From CAYUYV01 sp964561475 (lineage in GTDB: Bacteria; Pseudomonadota; Alphaproteobacteria; JAJFIK01): a DNA stretch of 64,000 bases. How positions within the stretch are numbered: the first letter of the stretch is position 1; each line of letters begins with the position of its first letter. Positions 40,444 to 47,625 of the stretch are shown here, in pieces. The stretch lies in contig CAZLPU010000001.1 of NCBI GenBank assembly GCA_964561475.1, positions 124,001 to 188,000 on the forward strand, in the 5' to 3' direction. Made by a program: the position numbers and the translations under genes. The notes beneath the pieces are model-generated. The model searched no databases. It worked only from the letters and a program-made list of their open reading frames with translations, and was not told the origin of the DNA.

Positions 40444-42027
40444 ATGGAACAGATGTTGACCCCATTCTCGCTTGAAGATGCAGCCGGTCGGGCTTTTGCC
40501 TTTCCCAGTGGCAGGCCTGCACTCATTTGTTTTGTCAAGGAAGACTGCCCCACCTGCAACTTGGCCGTGCCGGTGATGGAAATGTTCCATCGCGCCTATG
40601 GCGCGGGCTGTGATGTTGTGCTTCTCGACCAGAGTGGGGCAGGGGGATTTGCCGGAAGGGACGGTTTGACCCTGCCCATCCTGGACGACTCCTCGTGCCG
40701 GGTGTCCTTCGATACAGACATCGAAATCGTCCCAACTGTTCTGTGGGCTGATGGGTCCGGAGTGCTGAAAGGTCAATTGACCGGGTTCGTTCGTGCCGAT
40801 TGGGAGTGGCTGGGCCAAGCGCTCGCCTCGGATCTCGCCCTGCCCGCCGCCGCCATTGACTGGATGTCCATGCCGGAATGGCGGGTGGGCTGTGGTTCAA
40901 AGCATCTTGATCCGGATGTTTTTGCCCGTCTGCAGGCCCAAGCACAATCGAGCCCGCTGCGTGCCCGCAGGATCGACGTCGGCTCCGCCGACGATGTGCA
41001 TGAATTCATGTATGACCAGGGTTTTTCCGATGGTCTGCCCCTCGTGCCCCCGACCCCTGAGCGGGTGCTGCGCATGCTGAGCGGCACACGCCGGGATCCC
41101 CAGGAGGTGGTTGCTGTCATGCCGCCCAATATGGGGGTGGCGACGGTGGAGAAAATTGCCGTCAACGCCGTAATGGCGGGCTGCAAGCCGGAATATCTGC
41201 CGGTGGTGATTGCCGCCGTCGAAGCGGTGTGTACGGATGCCTTCAACATTCACGGCGTGATGGCCACCACCATGGGGGCTTCTCCGGTCATGGTGGTCAA
41301 CGGGCCAATCCGCCATCGGATCGGCATGAACATGAAACTGGGGGCCCTTGGCACCGGCAATCGGGCCAATGCCACGATCGGTCGTGCCCTGCGGCTGGTG
41401 GTCCGCAATGTGGGCGGCGCGAGACCGGACGGATCGGAGCGGTCCACCCTCGCCAGCCCCATGAAATTCACCATGTGTTTTGCCGAGTGGGAAGAGCGTA
41501 ATCCCTGGACGCCGCTCCATGTTGAGAGGGGTTTCGATCCACAGGACTCCGTGGTGACCGTCTTTGCCATGACCAGCGGCCCGGTCCTGATCGTCGATCA
41601 GGAATCCCGTGAGCCGGATCAGATCGCCGGGTCTCTCGGGTTGGGACTGGAAGGTGTGTTCCTGTCCAAGATGCACGCCGCCCCCATTGATGCCCTGCTT
41701 GTGGTGTGCCCTGAGCATATCGATACCCTGATGCGGGACGCCAGCGGCTACACCAAGGACCGCCTACGGGCGCGGATCCAGGAGGTGACCCGGAAACCGT
41801 TCCGTTCCATGTTCGAGGACGAGACTTCTGGAGCAGGGCTGAAGCGCCATGTGGCAGAGCGGTACACGGAAGAGCAACTTAACGGAATGGTGCCAAAATT
41901 CGCCAGCGAAGATTACATCCATATCGTTGTCGCGGGTTCTGATGCGGGCAAGTTTTCCGGCGCTTTCCATGGCTGGGCCACGGGGGAGATCGGATCGGTT
42001 TCCGTGTCCAGAAAGATCGAAGATTGA
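40444..42027 (+). CDS. Thioredoxin-like domain fused to large unknown domain; partner of the selenoprotein
   Basis: Residues 1-140 or so form a thioredoxin-like fold with an active-site CPTC (Cys35, Cys38) in FVKEDCPTCNLAV. The remainder, about 370 residues, holds a region with conserved-looking blocks (DGLPLVPPTPERVLRML, VMPPNMGVATVEKIAVNAVMAGC, NIHGVMATTMGASPVMVVNGP, LGTGNRANATIGRALRLVVRN) that I cannot assign. The sequence GCGSKH also occurs near residue 148. Start codons at 40336, 40393 and 40426 are in frame but none has a strong ribosome site; 40444 is chosen because it starts just before the domain. It is followed 23 bases later by the UGSC selenoprotein gene and is probably co-transcribed with it. 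A role as electron donor or partner subunit is inference from this link. Confidence 0.75.
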   Translation: MEQMLTPFSLEDAAGRAFAFPSGRPALICFVKEDCPTCNLAVPVMEMFHRAYGAGCDVVLLDQSGAGGFAGRDGLTLPILDDSSCRVSFDTDIEIVPTVLWADGSGVLKGQLTGFVRADWEWLGQALASDLALPAAAIDWMSMPEWRVGCGSKHLDPDVFARLQAQAQSSPLRARRIDVGSADDVHEFMYDQGFSDGLPLVPPTPERVLRMLSGTRRDPQEVVAVMPPNMGVATVEKIAVNAVMAGCKPEYLPVVIAAVEAVCTDAFNIHGVMATTMGASPVMVVNGPIRHRIGMNMKLGALGTGNRANATIGRALRLVVRNVGGARPDGSERSTLASPMKFTMCFAEWEERNPWTPLHVERGFDPQDSVVTVFAMTSGPVLIVDQESREPDQIAGSLGLGLEGVFLSKMHAAPIDALLVVCPEHIDTLMRDASGYTKDRLRARIQEVTRKPFRSMFEDETSGAGLKRHVAERYTEEQLNGMVPKFASEDYIHIVVAGSDAGKFSGAFHGWATGEIGSVSVSRKIED

Positions 42028-42050
42028 GGCGCAATGAAAGGAGGACCCAG

Positions 42051-42572
42051 GTGACAACCATCATGGACCCTACGGACGAGCGTGATCCTGTCTCGCGCCG
42101 GCTTGCCGAACGGCCGGACGAGATCAGGGGCGTCGTGGGCCTGCTCGATATCCGCAAGCCCAGAGGCAATGTCCTTCTGGACAGGCTCGAGGAACTCATC
42201 AGTGCACGGCTTCCTGGCGTCACAGTCAGGCGTTACACCAAGCCGACCTTTACCAAGCCGTGTCCGGACGACCTGCGCCAGCAGATCAAGTCGGAATGCG
42301 GTTTCGTTGTGGAAGCGCTGGCTGATTGAGGCTCATGCACGACATGCAGTATGCATGACACTGTGTGGTTCGAGATCGAAGGCATTCCCTCGGTAACCAT
42401 CGCATCAAGCGAATTCGAACAGGCCGCTATTGCTCAGGCCACGGCACTCGGACTGCCCCAGGCCCGTTTTCTCCTGGTGGATCATCCGATCCAGGATGCA
42501 ACGGATGCGGAAATGCAGGCCAAGGCGGATGGGGTCGTCGACGCGGTTCTTGCGGCGCTGAAATCGGACTGA
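42051..42572 (+). CDS. UGSC family selenoprotein (in-frame TGA = Sec93)
   Basis: Two in-frame open segments (to 42329 and from 42351 onward) are one gene: the TGA at 42327-42329 is read as selenocysteine. The protein is 173 residues, beginning VTTIMDPTDERD at a GTG (42051) with AAAGGAGGA upstream. After residue 92 (EALAD) the sequence continues U-GSC-TTC-SMHDTVWFEIEGIPSV, the UGSC motif for which a selenoprotein family found in marine metagenome surveys is named. Sec93, Cys96 and Cys99 are spaced UxxCxxC, a thioredoxin-like redox arrangement. A hairpin directly after the TGA fits a bacterial SECIS. The location 2 kb after selB and tRNA(Sec) makes stop readthrough as Sec the natural reading. 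No enzymatic reaction is known to me for the family. Confidence 0.88.
42327..42358 (+). promoter_or_regulatory. Sec codon and candidate SECIS hairpin
   Basis: The TGA at 42327-42329 is followed three bases later by TCATGCA (42333-42339), which pairs perfectly with TGCATGA (42352-42358) around a 12-base loop. Bacterial SECIS elements lie directly after the UGA within the coding sequence and bind SelB through the loop. The loop should contain the SelB-contact bases, but this cannot be proved by eye. Confidence 0.7.
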
Positions 42573-42592
42573 CCGGACGCAACTCTGGTCCC

Positions 42593-42635
42593 ATGGCCCA
42601 TCGGAAGGGGTTCCGGTGGGCCATCTTTATCTTTT
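42593..42635 (+). terminator. Strong rho-independent terminator after selenoprotein gene
   Basis: ATGGCCCATCGGAA (42593-42606) pairs with TTCCGGTGGGCCAT (42611-42624) over 14 bp (one G-T pair) around a GGGG loop, followed by CTTTATCTTTT. It marks the end of the selenoprotein transcription unit. Confidence 0.92.
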
Positions 42636-42676
42636 GAAGACTGAACTGATCCGTACGGGAAAAAAGGGGGCTGGAT

Positions 42677-44041
42677 ATGCTGGAACCAGACAAGCGGGAT
42701 AACCCAAATCCGTCCATCATGGTGGATCCGCCGGGATGGGTGCGCTATCTGGCGCGCTGGCAGATGAGGGATGTTCTGGATACAGGACGGATCAAGGCCC
42801 AGAGAGAGCGTTTCGAAGCCCGCCGCAAGCAGGCCAATGAGCCGCATACGGTGGACTATTTCCACCAGCTCGATGATCCCTACTCTCATTTGACCGCCCA
42901 GGTCCTGGCCCGGTTCGCCGAGCGGTACAATGTGACGATCCGGCCCCATCTCATCCGCGCGTCCGGCGGGCGCAATCAACCGGAGGCGGAGAAACTCGCG
43001 GTTTTGGCACGCCGGGACGCCAGTCTGATTGGGCCGCATTTCAGCCTGTCCTTTCCGGAGCAGGCAGGTACCGTGCCCGATGATGTGCTGACCCACAAAG
43101 CCGCCCGCATTCTCGCCGGCCTTTCCGGTTCGGAGTTCATTGCCCAGATCGCTGGTATCAGCGAGGCCCTCTGGTCCGGAGATCGTGACCGGATCGTCAA
43201 TCACCCCTCGCCCATGGCATCAGGCGATCAGGCCATTCAGGCGATCAGCGACGGTTCGGACCTGCTTCATAAGATGGGCCATTACTCCGGGGCCACCCTT
43301 TACTATGGCGGTGAATGGTATTGGGGCGTGGACCGGCTTTTCCACCTGGAAGACAGGCTTCGGGAGCTGGGTCTTTGCACCGCGCCCGATGAGCCGTTCC
43401 TCGCCCCGCGCCCGTCCCTGGACGTGACCGGGATTGATGCGAGCGCACTGCGTCTTGATTTCTATCCTTCCCTCAATTCGCCCTACACATCGATCATCTT
43501 TGACCGGACCATCGCCCTGAAGAACGCCTGTGGCATCGAGTTCCACCACAAGCCGGTGTTGCCCATGATCATGCGAGGCGTCCCGGCGACTCGGGCCAAA
43601 ATGCGCTACATCCTGTTCGATACAAAGCGGGAGGCGGATTATTTCGGGGTACCCTTTGGCAACGCGATCACGCCGATTGGCACGCCGACCCGCAAGGCCT
43701 ATTCACTGCTGCCCTGGGCCAGGGAACAGGGCAAGGATGAGGTCCTGATGAGCGAAATGCTGCGTGGCGCATTCTCCAAAGGCCTCCCGCTCCACACATC
43801 AAGCGGTATGCGCAAGGCCGTCGAGGCCGCGGGGCTTGACTGGAGCGAGGCTGAAAAGCGGATCGGTGATGAAAGCTGGAAGGCTTTTGTCGAGCAGAAC
43901 CAGAAAGAAATGATCCAGGACATGGGCCTGTGGGGTGTGCCATCCTTCAGGCTGTCCGGCGGGGGCGGTGAGGACGTGGCTGTCTGGGGACAGGACCGTC
44001 TCTGGGTGATCGCGGCGGAGATCCGCCGACGCTGCCAATAA
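42677..44041 (+). CDS. Protein with two DsbA/HCCA-isomerase-like halves
   Basis: The 454-residue protein appears to carry two thioredoxin-superfamily domains of the DsbA/2-hydroxychromene-2-carboxylate isomerase type. The first opens VDYFHQLDDPYSHLTAQVL and the second LDFYPSLNSPYTSIIF, both in the position and pattern of the isomerase active-site loop (DxxSPYS/T). The C-terminal end, GLWGVPSFRLSGG ... VAVWGQDRLWVIA, matches the terminal strand of this family. No CxxC is present, so it is more like the glutathione-dependent isomerase branch than a disulfide oxidoreductase. Its own ribosome site (AGGGGGC) lies 40 bases after the selenoprotein terminator. Function is unknown; its position suggests a link to the same redox module. 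Confidence 0.78.
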   Translation: MLEPDKRDNPNPSIMVDPPGWVRYLARWQMRDVLDTGRIKAQRERFEARRKQANEPHTVDYFHQLDDPYSHLTAQVLARFAERYNVTIRPHLIRASGGRNQPEAEKLAVLARRDASLIGPHFSLSFPEQAGTVPDDVLTHKAARILAGLSGSEFIAQIAGISEALWSGDRDRIVNHPSPMASGDQAIQAISDGSDLLHKMGHYSGATLYYGGEWYWGVDRLFHLEDRLRELGLCTAPDEPFLAPRPSLDVTGIDASALRLDFYPSLNSPYTSIIFDRTIALKNACGIEFHHKPVLPMIMRGVPATRAKMRYILFDTKREADYFGVPFGNAITPIGTPTRKAYSLLPWAREQGKDEVLMSEMLRGAFSKGLPLHTSSGMRKAVEAAGLDWSEAEKRIGDESWKAFVEQNQKEMIQDMGLWGVPSFRLSGGGGEDVAVWGQDRLWVIAAEIRRRCQ

Positions 44042-44078
44042 TCAGCTTACAGCACATCGAGAGGAAGGGAACCGGGTA

Positions 44079-44756
44079 ATGCATTATGATGACGTGATTA
44101 TGGGACGCCGGAGCATCAGGGGATACAAGCCGGACCCCGTGCCCAAGGAACTGGTGCAGGAGGTGCTCAGCCTCGCCATGCGCGCGCCATCCTCCTACAA
44201 TACTCAGCCCTGGAACTTTTACGTCATCTCCGGCGAGCCCCTCGACCGGATCCGTGCCGGCAATACGGAGCGCAATGTTGCCGGCACCCGTCCTACCCTT
44301 GAGGTGCGCTACCACGGTGAATACGAGGGCATTCACCGGCAGCGCCAGATCGAAGTGGCCAAGCAGCTTTTCGGTGTCATGGGCATCGAACGCCATGACA
44401 AGGAGGCACGCTGGGAATGGGTGCTGCGGGGGTTCCGTCAGTTCGACGCCCCGGTCTCCATTGTCGTGACCTATGACCGGGACCTGCTCGGCGGTGATAT
44501 CGGGCCCTTCGATTGCGGTGGTATCGCCAATGCCATCGTGAATGCTGCCTGGTCCAGGGGCCTGGGCTGCGTGATCAACAGCCAGGGCATCATGCAGACA
44601 CCGGTGGTGCGCGAACATGCGGGCATTCCGGACGATCAGGTGATCATGATCTGCATCGCCATGGGCTTTCCCGATGAAACCTTCCCGGCCAATGGGGTGG
44701 TCACGAACCGCAAGCCCGTGGAAGAAGCCGCCCATTTCGTGGGCTTCGATGACTGA
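44079..44756 (+). CDS. Nitroreductase family protein
   Basis: The 225-residue protein is a nitroreductase-fold FMN enzyme: VIMGRRSIRGYKPDPVP contains the FMN-phosphate Arg-Arg-Ser segment, APSSYNTQPWNFYVI is the second FMN motif and CGGIANAIVNAAWSRGLGCVINS fits the third. Members reduce nitro groups, quinones, enones or remove halides with NAD(P)H. GGAAGGGA precedes the ATG. It follows the tandem DsbA-like gene by 37 bases on the same strand and is probably co-transcribed with it. Confidence 0.9.
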   Translation: MHYDDVIMGRRSIRGYKPDPVPKELVQEVLSLAMRAPSSYNTQPWNFYVISGEPLDRIRAGNTERNVAGTRPTLEVRYHGEYEGIHRQRQIEVAKQLFGVMGIERHDKEARWEWVLRGFRQFDAPVSIVVTYDRDLLGGDIGPFDCGGIANAIVNAAWSRGLGCVINSQGIMQTPVVREHAGIPDDQVIMICIAMGFPDETFPANGVVTNRKPVEEAAHFVGFDD

Positions 44757-44828
44757 ACCGGTCCTCCGATGGCAGCACCCCTGCGCCGTTTGGGCTGGAA
44801 GGCTGCGTACCGAGAGCGGTGAGTGTCT

Positions 44829-45440
44829 CTAGGCCTGGGCGCTGGGGCGGGCGGAGACGCTGTCGTGCCAGCGTTTCAGGTGGACGAGACTGTCATCATA
44901 GGGAACGCCCACCAGCCCGGCGCCAAAATCGATGGTGGCCAGAGCCACAACATCCACAATGGAATAGCGTTCGCCTGCCAGGAATTCATTTTCTGCAAGC
45001 TGGTCATCCAGAACCTTGTAGCCTATGGCGGCGCGCTTGCGGTTCTGTTCGGCGGCTTTGGGAATCTGTTCGATCAGGCCCGCCGTCAACGGATGGCCAT
45101 GGATCCAGACCATACCAATGGGGACCATGAGCCCCAGTTCCACCCGGCGCAGCCACATCTCCACAATAGCCTTTTCAAGGGCGGTGGCTCCGAACAGGGG
45201 CGGATTAGGGTGCAGTTCCTCGAAGTAGCGGCAGATGGCCACGGATTCCGCGATACAGGTGCCGTCGTCGAGTTCAAGGACCGGAATGCCGCCGACCGGG
45301 TTCTTGGCCAAGAATTCCGGTGTTCTGCTCTGGCGCTGACGGATATCGACCTGTTCCGTGGGAACACGAATACCTTTTTCTGCAAGAAAGATCCGTACCC
45401 GCCGCGGGTTCGGGGCCGCCTCGTTATCATAAAGAATCAT
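44829..45440 (-). CDS. Glutathione S-transferase family protein
   Basis: The 203-residue protein has a thioredoxin-like N-terminal domain (MILYDNEAAPNPRRVRIFLAEKG, then NPVGGIPVLELDDGTCIAESVAICRYFEE) with the conserved cis-Pro and Glu-Ser glutathione contacts, and an all-helical C-terminal domain (FLAGERYSIVDVVALATIDF). AAGGA precedes the ATG. It lies 50 bases after the soxA stop on the same strand and may be the last gene of the sox operon, where glutathione-dependent handling of sulfane sulfur would be plausible; that is inference. Confidence 0.9.
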   Translation of the reverse strand: MILYDNEAAPNPRRVRIFLAEKGIRVPTEQVDIRQRQSRTPEFLAKNPVGGIPVLELDDGTCIAESVAICRYFEELHPNPPLFGATALEKAIVEMWLRRVELGLMVPIGMVWIHGHPLTAGLIEQIPKAAEQNRKRAAIGYKVLDDQLAENEFLAGERYSIVDVVALATIDFGAGLVGVPYDDSLVHLKRWHDSVSARPSAQA

Positions 45441-45490
45441 GGGTCTTGTCCTTGCCGTTGGGCGTGTTCTGCTCCGAGCCTGAAACTCTT

Positions 45491-46297
45491 CTATCGGCGT
45501 ACGGAGGGTGTTTCAATGGGCAGGCCGCCGGAGCGGTGGGCGAGGTAGTATTCAAGGGCCACATATTCTTCCGAACCAAGAGCGCGGGGCTCGGCGCGAA
45601 CGCCCTTGTCGCAATCATGAAACCGGCGGTGGAGGGAGCCAAGGGCCTGCCACTCGAACCGGTAGGTGGGAAACCCGTTGCCGTGGCCCTGGCTGATGGT
45701 ATCTCCCCGGAGTTTCTGGCCCCAATGTTCGTTGTGGCATTGGGAACAGGCCAGATTGAGCTGCCCCCGTCTGGTGAAGAAATACTGCTCGCCCCGTTCG
45801 AAATAGGGACGGGTTGCGGTGGTCAGTTCCACCTGCCGCGGTGCGCCGTTGGACAGTGACGACACATAGGCGGTCAGGCTGAGCAGTTCGTCGCTTTCAT
45901 AGGCGAGGTCCGGTTGATCCTGATGGCGTTCCCGACACAGATTGATCCGGCCTTCGATGTTCACCATCACGCCGCTTGCCTTGTCGATGGACGGGTAACG
46001 GGCTGCCGCACCATCAAGAGCCGTTTCCGGTTCGCTGTGGCATGACGCGCAGGCCGGGGCTTCCCCAGCAGGGGCACTGAAAAGGGCCTCCCCGCGATCC
46101 ACCCAGAGATAGCCGGGATTGCCGAAGCTGTCGTTCTGTAGCGCCTGGGTTTCCGGGGTGAGGAAGGCGGTGCCAGAGCGGATTTCATCCGGGGACAGGC
46201 CCGATGGTTTCGCCATGTCGGGCGAGGTATTGTCCCCCGGCTGACCACAAGAGGCAAGCACCAGAGCGAGGCCGGCCATGGCAATCCGCCCCGTCAT
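45491..46297 (-). CDS. soxA: Sulfur oxidation c-type cytochrome SoxA (diheme)
   Basis: SoxA with SoxX joins thiosulfate to SoxY and takes the electrons. The 268-residue protein has two heme motifs, CASCH (residues 83-87) and CSQCH (184-188), and the active-site persulfide Cys in FHDCDKGVRAEP (Cys229). The N-terminus reads MAGLALVLASCGQPG, a lipobox (LASC) with Cys17, so this SoxA is predicted to be a lipoprotein. The ATG at 46297 overlaps the soxZ stop (ATGA); a longer frame to 46696 runs inside soxZ and is rejected. It is the last sox gene of the operon. Confidence 0.93.
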   Translation of the reverse strand: MTGRIAMAGLALVLASCGQPGDNTSPDMAKPSGLSPDEIRSGTAFLTPETQALQNDSFGNPGYLWVDRGEALFSAPAGEAPACASCHSEPETALDGAAARYPSIDKASGVMVNIEGRINLCRERHQDQPDLAYESDELLSLTAYVSSLSNGAPRQVELTTATRPYFERGEQYFFTRRGQLNLACSQCHNEHWGQKLRGDTISQGHGNGFPTYRFEWQALGSLHRRFHDCDKGVRAEPRALGSEEYVALEYYLAHRSGGLPIETPSVRR

Positions 46298-46614
46298 GTC
46301 ACCGACAGGTCCGCGCTCTCGGACCAGCTTTGCCCATCCTGATCGGTCCACCGGAACTCCAGGGTGCCGCTTTGGGTGGCTTTGGTGTGAAAGGTGAGGA
46401 AGGGGTCGGCTGCCACCGTCGGATAGAAATCCGCCTGGAACACTTTCTCCCCATTGTAGAGGCATTCGAAGGTCGTGATGATGTCCCGGGGAATTTCCTC
46501 GCCCCTGGAGCCCCGGCGAAAGCCGCTTTCCATGGGGTGACGGATCAGGGCCTTCAGTTCCATGATTTCTCCGGCCTGGGCCGTTTCGGGCACGGCGATA
46601 CGGATGGCGGCCAT
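46294..46614 (-). CDS. soxZ: Thiosulfate oxidation carrier complex protein SoxZ
   Basis: SoxZ is the partner of SoxY in the carrier complex. The 106-residue protein has the immunoglobulin-like fold of SoxZ: VMELKALIRHPMESGFRR-type entry (IMELKALIRHPMESG), FECLYNGEKVFQADF and FLTFHTKATQSGTLEFRW. GGGAGGAAA precedes the ATG. It begins 14 bases after the soxY stop and overlaps soxA by four bases. Confidence 0.94.
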   Translation of the reverse strand: MAAIRIAVPETAQAGEIMELKALIRHPMESGFRRGSRGEEIPRDIITTFECLYNGEKVFQADFYPTVAADPFLTFHTKATQSGTLEFRWTDQDGQSWSESADLSVT

Positions 46615-46628
46615 GGTCTTTCCTCCCT

Positions 46629-47126
46629 TTACAGAATGACGCAGGCGGCCAGGGTGACCAGGGTCTCCGCCCGGCCCGACCAGAGCGAGCCGTCATTCAT
46701 TTCTGCCACCGCATGGACAATCTGTGTACCCGCAAGGCGGATGCGCGTGGAGACCACGGCCTTGCCGGAGGCCGGACCGAGATGGAACTGGGCCACGGTG
46801 GCAACCGGGTTTCGCTCGGAAATGATCCCGATACGCCGCACATAATCCTCGTCGATCATGGGGCTTTCGACACTCACCGAAAGAGGTACGGAAAATCCGT
46901 TCTCGGAAATAGGGGGAAGCTCCAGGGTAACCTTGCCGTCCTGGATATCAGCGGTGCCGAACAATTCAATGATGGCGGCCCGGGCATCTTCCGGCGCCGC
47001 CTGGACCGGCAGTGGCACGAGGCTCACCGCAGCAAGGCCCGCACCAGCACCAAGAACCGTGCGCCGGGTCATGGTCCGTGGGCCCACAGATCCAAAAGGC
47101 CTGTTATCGGGGTTATTATCCTGCAT
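46629..47126 (-). CDS. soxY: Thiosulfate oxidation carrier protein SoxY (variant C-terminus)
   Basis: SoxY carries sulfur intermediates on a C-terminal Cys. The 165-residue protein has a twin-arginine signal (TMTRRTVLGAGAGLAA) and the SoxY core (VTLELPPISENG, SVSVESPMIDEDYVRRIGI). The end reads LVTLAACVIL: the Cys (residue 162) is there, but the usual GGCGG swinging arm is not, and three residues follow the Cys. The DNA gives this end unambiguously, with a TAA after it. The ATG at 47126 has AAAGGGGA upstream and overlaps the soxX end by 11 bases. The loss of glycines should restrict arm movement. Confidence 0.9.
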   Translation of the reverse strand: MQDNNPDNRPFGSVGPRTMTRRTVLGAGAGLAAVSLVPLPVQAAPEDARAAIIELFGTADIQDGKVTLELPPISENGFSVPLSVSVESPMIDEDYVRRIGIISERNPVATVAQFHLGPASGKAVVSTRIRLAGTQIVHAVAEMNDGSLWSGRAETLVTLAACVIL

Positions 47127-47625
47127 CCTGATCCCCTTTCCGCTCAGACAGGTAGGCCACCAGATGTTCGATGGCTTGGGCCCGGAGCACTGGTTCTCCC
47201 GTAAAGGCCGGGTCTACCTGGTTGAGACCTTGAACCCTGTAATAGGCGGGCATGATGGACCCGGTCGCAACCCGTTCAATATCTGCAATCCGCAGCCGGA
47301 TCTGCCCCGGGGTCAGACGGGCGCCGACACCTGTCAGGTCCGGCCCCACATTCCCCTGAAATTCCGCATCAAGACCGGCGATCCGGTGGCAAAGCACACA
47401 ATGGCCCTCGTCGCGCTCCACAAAGATCCGCTGCCCGAGGGTTGCGTCTCCCGCTTCATCCGTGAGGGGATCAGGGATCGCATCACCGACGATCTGGCTT
47501 TCTGCGATCAGGGGTGGAGCGCTTGGGTCATTGTGGGTCGGATCACAGGCGCCCAGCAGAGCGGCGAGGGCGACTGGGGCGATGGTGCTGCGCGAGATGC
47601 GCGTTCCAACCAGACCCGGGCCCAT
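47116..47625 (-). CDS. soxX: Sulfur oxidation c-type cytochrome SoxX (monoheme)
   Basis: SoxX forms the SoxXA enzyme with SoxA. The 169-residue protein has a single heme motif CVLCH (residues 76-80) and VGPDLTGVGARLTPGQIRLRI followed by MPAYYRV, where the Met ligand of SoxX is expected. The N-terminus (APVALAALLGACDP) has a lipobox with Cys27 and Asp28, so it is a predicted lipoprotein. The start at 47625 overlaps the soxF stop by one base (TGATG); the longer frame to 47883 lies inside soxF. Confidence 0.92.
   Translation of the reverse strand: MGPGLVGTRISRSTIAPVALAALLGACDPTHNDPSAPPLIAESQIVGDAIPDPLTDEAGDATLGQRIFVERDEGHCVLCHRIAGLDAEFQGNVGPDLTGVGARLTPGQIRLRIADIERVATGSIMPAYYRVQGLNQVDPAFTGEPVLRAQAIEHLVAYLSERKGDQDAG

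Noticed and set aside
42024..42329. A complete 101-residue protein ending at TGA 42329
   Set aside because: The frame continues past the TGA with a known redox motif, a hairpin follows, and Sec decoding genes are adjacent, so TGA is Sec and the true stop is at 42572.
42351..42572. Separate 73-codon gene after the selenoprotein
   Set aside because: It is in the same frame as the upstream segment, has no ribosome site, and is the C-terminal part of the selenoprotein.
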